From positions 120,255 to 184,254 of the forward strand of contig JAENZA010000001.1 in the NCBI GenBank assembly GCA_016841485.1: 64,000 nt of DNA, read 5' to 3'. A program made the translations under genes and the position numbers. Position 1 is the stretch's first letter, and each line of letters begins with the position of its first letter. Of the stretch, positions 55,999 through 62,282 are shown in pieces. Source of the stretch: Methanobacteriota archaeon. Its GTDB lineage: Archaea; Halobacteriota; Methanomicrobia; Methanomicrobiales; Methanomicrobiaceae. The notes under the pieces were generated by a model. The model saw nothing but the letters and a program-made list of their open reading frames with translations, did not search any database and was not told the DNA's origin.

Positions 55999-57236
55999 AA
56001 GAACAGCCGGTACGGATTGCCCAACTCTCATGCGGCCCAGAACACAGTGGCGTCCAGAAGGAGATCTACGACGCAGCCGCGATGGTCAATGCGGAGATGT
56101 TCTTCCCGGATGTGACACTTGCGGATATCCGCCGTTCCTATGATGAATTCGGTCTGGAAGCCCGCTCAGGAGACCTGAAACTTGCCATCGCGCGTGCAAT
56201 GGCACTGGTGGAAGGATCCGTTGAAGCGGATGCGGTTTTTATTGCCACCTGCTTCAGGTGCTCGGAGGCTGCAATCGTACGTAATGAGCTGCGCCGGTAT
56301 ATCCATGAGAATTCCGACCTCCCCGTGGTGAGCTACTCCTTTACCGAACGCACCACGTCAGGCACACTGCTTACGCGAATGGAGGCCCTGACCACCATCG
56401 CACGGAGGCGAGCACTCCTTGCCCGTGAGAAGCAGGTGGGAACAACGCTCGGCGTTGATTCGGGGTCGTCCACGACAAAGGCTGTCGTCATGCAGGATAA
56501 CGAGATCATCGGTACGGGGTGGACACCGACGATTGAGGTCATAAAAAGTGCAGAGACAGCCATGGAGAGCGCTTTTTCAGAGGCAGGCCTGAAAATTGGA
56601 GACATGGAAGCCATTGGCACCACAGGGTACGGCAGATTCCTTGTCGGAAAAAATATCGGTGCCGATCTTATCCAGGAAGAGCTCACTGTCAATTCTAAGG
56701 GGGCAGTCTATCTCGCAGACAGGCAGCATGGTGAGGCAACCGTCATCGACATAGGCGGCATGGATAACAAGGCGATATCCGTTCAGGATGGTATTCCGGG
56801 GACATTTACGATGGGTGGCATCTGTGCCGGTGCATCCGGACGATTCCTGGAGATGACAGCCAAGCGTATCGGAGTTGACATCACCGAACTCGGAGCGATT
56901 GCCATGAAGGGCAACTCCAAAGAAGTACCGATGAATTCATACTGCATCGTCTTCGGGACACAGAGTCTGGTCAATGCTCTTGCGGAAGGGCACAGCAAAG
57001 AGGATGTCGCAGCTGCGGCATGCCGCAGCGTTGCAGAACAGGTCTTTGAGCAGCAGTTGCAGGAGGTTGACATCAAAGAACCGGTCATCATGGTCGGAGG
57101 AACATCTCTGATCGAAGGTCTCGTTAAGGAGATGGGCATGCTTCTCCAGACCGACATAGTAGTACCGCACCATTCCCAGTACATCGGATCCGTCGGATCG
57201 GCACTTCTGTCATCCGGCTTCATCAGGGGAGAGTGA
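55995..57236 (+). CDS. Methanogenesis marker protein 15 (BadF/HgdC-type ATPase)
   Basis: A 413-residue protein. The first 130 residues, with [18 protein letters not shown] and [20 protein letters not shown], are specific to marker 15; the rest is an ASKHA ATPase of the BadF/BadG/HgdC group: [58 protein letters not shown]. HgdC-type proteins use ATP to drive electrons into iron-sulfur enzymes, so a role in low-potential reduction for MCR activation is a reasonable inference. Cysteines in GGICAG and SYCIVFG match the family's bridging cluster region. Confidence 0.92.
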   Translation: MKEQPVRIAQLSCGPEHSGVQKEIYDAAAMVNAEMFFPDVTLADIRRSYDEFGLEARSGDLKLAIARAMALVEGSVEADAVFIATCFRCSEAAIVRNELRRYIHENSDLPVVSYSFTERTTSGTLLTRMEALTTIARRRALLAREKQVGTTLGVDSGSSTTKAVVMQDNEIIGTGWTPTIEVIKSAETAMESAFSEAGLKIGDMEAIGTTGYGRFLVGKNIGADLIQEELTVNSKGAVYLADRQHGEATVIDIGGMDNKAISVQDGIPGTFTMGGICAGASGRFLEMTAKRIGVDITELGAIAMKGNSKEVPMNSYCIVFGTQSLVNALAEGHSKEDVAAAACRSVAEQVFEQQLQEVDIKEPVIMVGGTSLIEGLVKEMGMLLQTDIVVPHHSQYIGSVGSALLSSGFIRGE

Positions 57237-57239
57237 AGC

Positions 57240-57824
57240 ATGGAGGCACTTGAGTACTTCGAGGTAGAATGCGTCGAAGAGGTCGGACGGCAGACCTATC
57301 AACAGATTGCCGACAATATCCTGAAGGACCTTGACCTGAGCCAGTCTATAGGAAGGCTTCATATCTATATCGATCCCGAGACCCCGCTCTTTCTGGCCGT
57401 CGGCCTGATAAAGCAGATACCGGGCACGATAAGGATCGGGGATTTCTCGAGTGCCATCGAAAAAGAGGACGGCATTGTGCTCGATATCGGCGAAGAGACT
57501 TATCTCTCGCAGATGCTCACCGTGCTCTGGGATAGGTTCGGGAGGGACCTGATCGACCAGCCGGACAGGTTTACGGTATATATCCGAATCCCCGGTCTTA
57601 ATCCCCGTGACATCGAGAACATCGAAGTCGTGGATCCTTCTGCAGGTCTGTATAGGGATATTATCTATGCCCTCCAGTGGATCGCCCCCGAGGGATTCAA
57701 GGTACGAAGGGAATCGATCAGCAAGGGGCGGTTTTTCTATCTTGCATCGGAAAATACCCTTGAAGAGGATCTTGTCGATACGCTGGTTGCCGAAAAATTC
57801 AGACGTATGGAGGAAGCGGAATGA
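57240..57824 (+). CDS. Methanogenesis marker protein 17
   Basis: A 194-residue protein three bases after marker 15. YFEVECVEEVGRQTYQQIADNILKDL and GEETYLSQMLTVLWDRFGRD, IRIPGLNPRDIENIEVVDP are the marker 17 segments. As I recall, it forms part of the MCR activation complex with markers 3 and 7. No catalytic motif is visible. The stop overlaps the marker 7 start (ATGA). Confidence 0.9.
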   Translation: MEALEYFEVECVEEVGRQTYQQIADNILKDLDLSQSIGRLHIYIDPETPLFLAVGLIKQIPGTIRIGDFSSAIEKEDGIVLDIGEETYLSQMLTVLWDRFGRDLIDQPDRFTVYIRIPGLNPRDIENIEVVDPSAGLYRDIIYALQWIAPEGFKVRRESISKGRFFYLASENTLEEDLVDTLVAEKFRRMEEAE

Positions 57825-58765
57825 CCACGCTCGTACCCATCACCTACAAAGGGGGCGTATTCAAGCACGACATTATCATCGACCTGATCGATGACCTAGG
57901 TGGATACATCGTTCAAAAACACCTGATCGCTCAGGATATCGTTCTCCAGTCACTGGTACCGAAGGACGACATCGAACTCATTCGAAGGATCAGCAGACCC
58001 CTCGGGGGAGAAGTTATCGAATCGCCCCTTGTGGGAACGGAGATCGCCGTCGTATCTCCCAGCCTGGAGATTCATCACCTCCCACACTCCTCCTGTGATG
58101 TGGCAGAGTATCTGCGCCAGGCAGGGGCGAAGACAAACATGGTAGGACTTGCCCGCGGATTCGGAAAGCGCATCGCCAATCTCAACATCGAAGAACGTGA
58201 CATCATCAATGAGCATGATTGTGCCGTTATCCTTCTGGGAAATTTCGAATCCTGTATCGAATACAAGATGCCGGCTCTCAGGAGGGGGATTAAGGTGCCG
58301 ATTATCCTGACAGGACGCCCGGACACCGAGGCATTGAGGAGGATCATTGACCCGCCGGTCGAGGGATATGTGGGAGGCATCGGCAGAATCGGCCACCGCA
58401 TGCGACAGCAGGTGGGAGAGATCGACCGCCTTGACGCCATGGTGGAGGAAATTTCACGAGTGCTCAATGTGCGCCGTGAAGAGGTGGCAAAAGATCCTCT
58501 CTCCGTAAGTCCCGCCCGCCTGATGACGGTCATCGATGATGCAATGGACATCATCGCCGGTTCGACACACCCTGCCCCCATAACGGCACAGATTGCCGGC
58601 CTCCGGGTGAAAGTCCCCTACGATCCTTATGCAGCACTCATGAAGGAGATCGAGATTGAAAACGGGGTACGGATAGGAGATGTAGCAGAACTTCTTCCCT
58701 CGCGTATGCGCAATTATATCCTGGTACGTATCAGACCGTTCTCAGAAACCAGGATTATGGTGTGA
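57821..58765 (+). CDS. Methanogenesis marker protein 7
   Basis: A 314-residue protein ending the MCR activation operon. TLVPITYKGGVFKHDIIIDLIDDLGGYIVQKH, IHHLPHSSCDVAEYLRQAGAKTNMVGLARG and EHDCAVILLGNFESCIEYK identify marker 7. The conserved cysteines in HSSCDV, EHDCAV and FESCIEY are candidates for metal-cluster ligands; in published work on the activation complex marker 7 is, to my recollection, the protein holding nitrogenase-like clusters. A run of seven T follows 35 bases after the stop. Confidence 0.92.
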   Translation: MTTLVPITYKGGVFKHDIIIDLIDDLGGYIVQKHLIAQDIVLQSLVPKDDIELIRRISRPLGGEVIESPLVGTEIAVVSPSLEIHHLPHSSCDVAEYLRQAGAKTNMVGLARGFGKRIANLNIEERDIINEHDCAVILLGNFESCIEYKMPALRRGIKVPIILTGRPDTEALRRIIDPPVEGYVGGIGRIGHRMRQQVGEIDRLDAMVEEISRVLNVRREEVAKDPLSVSPARLMTVIDDAMDIIAGSTHPAPITAQIAGLRVKVPYDPYAALMKEIEIENGVRIGDVAELLPSRMRNYILVRIRPFSETRIMV

Positions 58766-58800
58766 TGAATAAGCAGTTATTTTACCGATTACAAAAAACC

Positions 58801-58807
58801 TTTTTTT
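58801..58807 (+). terminator. Oligo-T terminator after the MCR activation operon
   Basis: Seven T (following AAAAAACC) lie 35 bases after the marker 7 stop and 19 bases before the next gene's TTG start. It could also be part of that next gene's promoter region, so the assignment is moderate. Confidence 0.45.
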
Positions 58808-58826
58808 ACGACTGGAATGGTGCATA

Positions 58827-59297
58827 TTGAACTACGAAGAAACTTTACAGGAAATTATCGACCGTGGAACTGCCGGTGCGTCTGCAGAGTGGCTTGATGT
58901 CATCAAGGAGGAATACGGTGCAGTTCCCCTCATTTATAAGAAGATGGCGAAAAAACCGGAAGTCCTTCTTTCGCATCTCCTCTTTAAAGAGGCAATTGCA
59001 AAAACCTCCAGTCTCGAACCGAAGATGGTCGAACTGATCTCCCTTGCGGTCGGTGCCGCACTCAATTGCCGCCACTGTGTTGAATATCACATGAACGGAG
59101 CCCTAAAGAAGGGTGCAACCAAGGAAGAGATCCTTGAAGTAGTCCTTATTGCCGGGTCACTGGCCCAGGCGGCTGTCCTCGCCGATGCCTACAGGGTCAT
59201 CGATGCTGGTAATGGCAATGGGAACGGGAATGGCAGCGAGGCCCCTTGTGAAGCTTCCTGCGACTTGAAAGGTGTCAGCCTTAAAAAATCTGAATAA
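58827..59297 (+). CDS. Carboxymuconolactone decarboxylase / AhpD-like protein
   Basis: A 156-residue protein with a TTG start (GGTG 4 bases upstream). The CMD/AhpD core has AVGAALNCRHCVEYHMNGALKKGATKEEILEV: the CxxC pair and the following His are the redox site of AhpD-like enzymes. The tail is odd: a run of Asn-Gly repeats (GNGNGNGNGS) then PCEASCDLKGVS, a second pair of cysteines three apart. It may act as a thiol-disulfide reductase or peroxidase partner. It follows the MCR activation operon in the same direction, so oxidative protection of that machinery is a possible inference. Confidence 0.85.
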   Translation: MNYEETLQEIIDRGTAGASAEWLDVIKEEYGAVPLIYKKMAKKPEVLLSHLLFKEAIAKTSSLEPKMVELISLAVGAALNCRHCVEYHMNGALKKGATKEEILEVVLIAGSLAQAAVLADAYRVIDAGNGNGNGNGSEAPCEASCDLKGVSLKKSE

Positions 59298-59298
59298 A

Positions 59299-60123
59299 TT
59301 ATTTTTGCTTATTTTTACTCCTGATACCAGCCCTGGCGAGTGAGAGCACGATCCCGGCGACCACCCCATACCGGGGCGCGGACGTGCGTGCCGGTTCGGT
59401 GGATGGTACCGGTGAAGATGATTCCGTCGGTGATTCTGTGGGAGTGACCGTCTCCGTCGGCAACGCCTCCGGCGTGAGCGCGACGTCCAGAACGGCCAGG
59501 GTTCCCGTCCTAATCAACACCTCTTCCTCATGGGGTTCATATCCTTCTTTTTCAACTCTGACCACGACAGGCCCTCCGGCCAGATCCTCGATCATACGAG
59601 GTGTAGTCCCATACTGCACCGAATTCACCGACACCTCTGCACCGGCAGGGTTACTGGTTACCCTCAGCGAACCCACAGGGATTGTGGTAATCCCGGCGCT
59701 GAGTGTGGGTTTGTTCAGGGCAACGCCGATTGTTGCATAGTTTTCCCCGGACACGGCAAGGTCATAGCGTCCCAGCGGAACCGGCGTTGCCCAAACCAGA
59801 TAGGTACCCGCATCCAGACTGCCTCCGCCAGATTGAGTCTCCCATGAGTATTCCCACCGGCCGTCATCGACGATCGCCCGGGTGAATGTCGAGGGTTCTC
59901 CCGACACGACGGGGGACGACACGCTGTCCAACCGTACCCCTCCCGGCGCTAGGTTGGGACCCGTGAGAAAGAGGTACATCGTATCATAGCCTCCGCCGCC
60001 TCCGGAGAGAACGACGGTCTCGCCAATCGCGGCGGCTACCAGGGATGAGGCGGGTGCTGCCATGCAGGCGATGAGGAGGGGAATGGACAGCACCATCAGC
60101 GCCTGCTGTATAGTTCTCTTCAT
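59299..60123 (-). CDS. Exported PEGA-domain protein
   Basis: A 274-residue protein with a signal peptide (ALMVLSIPLLIACMAAPASSLVAA). Residues 30-140 form a beta domain of the type common in Methanomicrobiales surface proteins (DTMYLFLTGPNLAPGGVRLD, GRWEYSWET), and residues 150-220 are a PEGA repeat: SLRVTSNPAGAEVSVNSVQYGTTP and VVVRVEKEGYEPHEEEVLI. A Thr/Pro/Ser linker follows and a short hydrophobic end (VVAGIVLSLARAGI) with basic residues could anchor it. It is probably displayed on the cell surface. It converges with the AhpD-like gene. Confidence 0.82.
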   Translation of the reverse strand: MKRTIQQALMVLSIPLLIACMAAPASSLVAAAIGETVVLSGGGGGYDTMYLFLTGPNLAPGGVRLDSVSSPVVSGEPSTFTRAIVDDGRWEYSWETQSGGGSLDAGTYLVWATPVPLGRYDLAVSGENYATIGVALNKPTLSAGITTIPVGSLRVTSNPAGAEVSVNSVQYGTTPRMIEDLAGGPVVVRVEKEGYEPHEEEVLIRTGTLAVLDVALTPEALPTETVTPTESPTESSSPVPSTEPARTSAPRYGVVAGIVLSLARAGIRSKNKQK

Positions 60124-60393
60124 GGGATCATCTTACAGTACGGCCTTTTGGACGTGGTTCGATAAGTGTGTTTCCTGGCTGGTAATAGGATGACTCAATC
60201 ATGTTGTCTTTTCTAACCTCCCGCTCCGAATCCTCTACAGCAAGTATTGGCAGATGCATAGATGACTCATACCCGGTTAACCACAGGCGTTCCCGGATAC
60301 CGGCAAAGAGCCATACAAGCCAAATCCTGACAAACCCCCCACTGAGGATTCACACATTCCACAACGTTTAACACATTTTAACAGGATACCGGG

Positions 60394-60909
60394 ATGCATA
60401 TGTGTGCCAGAAAGGTTCTCGTCACCTACGCCACCAAATACGGAACAACCCGGGAAATCGCAGAAGAGATTGCTGCTGCCCTCACCGGTGCAGGACTTGA
60501 TACGGATATCATCCCCGTAATGGAAGTCGGAATAATCGATGCATACGATGCGGTTGTCATCGGAAGCCCTCTCTACATGGGCAAAATCCTCGTTGAGGCA
60601 CGGGAGTTCTGTGAACAATACAAACCTTATCTGGAAGGAAAATGGATTGCCTTCTTTGTATCCGGCATTGCAGTGTGCAAAGAGGAGAATAACAATAATG
60701 AAACCATGCTCGCAGCGATAGATGCAATGTCAGAGTATGTCAAAATAGAGGAAAAAGGCACCTTCGGCGGAAGGCTCTCTCTGGACAGGCTCAGCGAATC
60801 CGACATGCAGCTTGCTAGCATAGCCGGGGCATCCGAAGGGGATTTCCTGGATATGGAAGACGTCAGAGCGTGGGCAAAAGAGATTGGACGAAAGATTGCA
60901 GATCTCTGA
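60394..60909 (+). CDS. Flavodoxin-domain protein
   Basis: A 171-residue flavodoxin, start ATG 60394 or 60400. The FMN phosphate loop is VTYATKYGTTREIAEEIA and the later loops VVIGSPLYMGKILVEAREF and FFVSGIAVCKEENNNN fit the protoporphyrinogen-oxidase (HemG)-like flavodoxins that many methanogens carry in several copies. It probably moves single electrons between cytosolic partners. A decayed second copy follows 154 bases later on the same strand. In the 270-base gap upstream (60124-60393) I see no gene; GTTTAACA near 60368 is a weak promoter candidate. Confidence 0.88.
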   Translation: MHMCARKVLVTYATKYGTTREIAEEIAAALTGAGLDTDIIPVMEVGIIDAYDAVVIGSPLYMGKILVEAREFCEQYKPYLEGKWIAFFVSGIAVCKEENNNNETMLAAIDAMSEYVKIEEKGTFGGRLSLDRLSESDMQLASIAGASEGDFLDMEDVRAWAKEIGRKIADL

Positions 60910-60972
60910 TCTCCACGGTTCTCGCCAGATCAGCAGAATAATATAAAACCCCAATAACAGAAGCATTCATAA

Positions 60973-61010
60973 ATTTATACGTCACAATTTATTTATACGG
61001 ATTTATTTAT
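60973..61010 (+). repeat. AT-rich direct repeats upstream of the flavodoxin pseudogene
   Basis: ATTTATACG occurs at 60973-60981 and again at 60991-60999, 18 bases apart, followed at once by ATTTATTTAT (61001-61010). The units resemble archaeal TATA boxes in tandem and could be binding sites of a regulator. They lie about 60-90 bases before the pseudogene start, in the spot where its promoter would have been. Confidence 0.45.
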
Positions 61011-61063
61011 TGATAATAAGATATATCCGGATAAATGAACACAATCAGGGGATATGAGATCGC

Positions 61064-61575
61064 ATGAAGGGAAAAAATTCTGGTGGCATATGCAATAAAG
61101 TCCGGATAAACCAGCGACATTGCCGGGACAGTTGAAAAAACCCTAAGGGAAAACGGGAAAGATGCCGAAGCACGAGAAATATCGGATATTTTCGACATCT
61201 CGCCCTACACAACGACCATTATCGGAAGCCCCCTGTATTAACATAAAGTCCTTCCCGATATCGTGGTATTTGTCAGGGATCACCAGAATATGCTGCGTGA
61301 AATACCGGTTCTTGCATTTTTAACCGGCTATACCCTCGTCGACCTATCACCGGAACGAAAAAAAAGCCGCATCCCATGCCCTTGATGAGGTCCGAAACTA
61401 CATTGAAATTCGGGAAACCGGATATTTTGCACGAAAAGTCCCGGATGACGGTTTTAGCCTGCGCGAAAAGGCTGCAAAGAAGATGGAGGGCATAAAGCCT
61501 GGAGATTTCAGTAATATGCAGACCGTCCGCGCCTGGACACACGGTTTGATCGACCTCCGGCTGCTCCAGATGTAA
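61064..61575 (+). pseudogene. Decayed second flavodoxin gene
   Basis: Over 512 bases the sequence can be read as a copy of the flavodoxin upstream, but only across frames. ILVAYAIKSG, then a TAA, TSDIAGTVEKTLRENGKDAEAREI, TTTIIGSPLY, a second TAA, HKVLPDIVVFV; then a +1 shift at a run of eight A near 61360 leads to ALDEVRNYIEIRETGYFARKVPDDGF and a normal end, SNMQTVRAWTHGLIDLRLLQM. The start codon at 61064 is also one base out of frame with ILVAYA across a run of A. Four lesions, including two that cannot be homopolymer sequencing errors, make this a pseudogene. Confidence 0.88.
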
Positions 61576-61598
61576 GGGATGTCATACCTACCCTTACC

Positions 61599-61630
61599 AT
61601 GGCGGCGAGGGTAATCCGGAACCCCGCCAT
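61599..61630. repeat. Hairpin after the flavodoxin pseudogene
   Basis: Arms ATGGCGG (61599-61605) and CCGCCAT (61624-61630) enclose 18 bases. It lies 24 bases after the pseudogene stop and could be a former terminator hairpin, though no T-run follows directly. Confidence 0.4.
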
Positions 61631-61666
61631 CCCCTATAAATCACCATAGTTCATTGAACAAAATAT

Positions 61667-61689
61667 ATATAATATCGCAAATATTATAT
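61667..61689. repeat. AT-rich palindrome overlapping a TATA-like run
   Basis: Arms ATATAATAT and ATATTATAT are separated by five bases (CGCAA). The left arm is part of the TATA-like AAAATATATATAATAT. It has the look of a promoter with an operator, but only gene remnants lie downstream on the plus strand. Confidence 0.45.
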
Positions 61690-62252
61690 GCATCTCTTCT
61701 GACCTCACATACAGAAGCAGAGGAGGTGAAACCCGGAAAGAAAAGAAACCAGGCAGGAAATCCATGATACTACCCACGTTCGAGACAGGCCAGACAGGGA
61801 ACACCATAGTCACACATCCGCCCAACGCCTCCCTTAAGGCACAACCACACAAACGGCCTGTTCCCGAACTCCAACGATAGCTCTCCTTTCCCCGCATACC
61901 GCAGTGGCCCATGGATTTACCAGGATGTTCTGGACCATGAGAAACGGCCCATAATCACCATAGCATGCCCCGGACGTATGTACGAACCCGATTCATACTA
62001 TTACTATTCTCATCTTTAACCAGAAGACAAGACACAGTTCACTTCCATTGCCCTCCTGAACCCGGCACTATTATCCAAAACCCTGGCCTCAATACAAAAA
62101 GGGTAGCATGGGCTGCGCCGTCTCACTGCTGATCTATTTCACAAAAGGCCCTGAATTCCTCATTTGCGTGATGAAACAACCATTTCAATTCCAGCAGTAC
62201 CAGAGATTTCAAAGCAAAAAATGGATATGACAGAAATGGCGGAAGGGTTTTT

Positions 62253-62273
62253 CCGATTCTGATCCCGAATCGG
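62253..62273 (-). terminator. Hairpin just beyond the polB stop
   Basis: Arms CCGATTC and GAATCGG with a seven-base loop lie 10 bases after the polB stop (minus strand). No oligo-T run follows, so a transcript-end or stability function is only suggested. Confidence 0.3.
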
Positions 62274-62282
62274 GCCCTACCT

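Larger units (their letters stand above)
61576..62282. other. Gene-poor stretch between the flavodoxin pseudogene and polB
   Basis: About 700 bases with no complete gene I can support. An AGGAGGTGA at 61721-61729, a perfect ribosome binding site, is not followed by a usable start: the GTG inside it gives only 13 codons. Short open fragments (for instance one ending PIITIACPGRMYEPDSYYYY near 62020) suggest remains of a lost gene, but I cannot identify it. The stretch also holds a hairpin, an AT palindrome and the region beyond the polB stop. Confidence 0.45.

Noticed and set aside
61064-61575. In-frame TAA codons of the second flavodoxin read as recoded sense codons
   Set aside because: Pyrrolysine uses TAG and selenocysteine TGA; TAA recoding is not known in archaea, and the gene also has frameshifts.
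61634-61912. 92-residue minus-strand ORF in the gene-poor stretch
   Set aside because: No ribosome binding site of note, no homology recognised, and it crosses the AT palindrome and promoter-like element.
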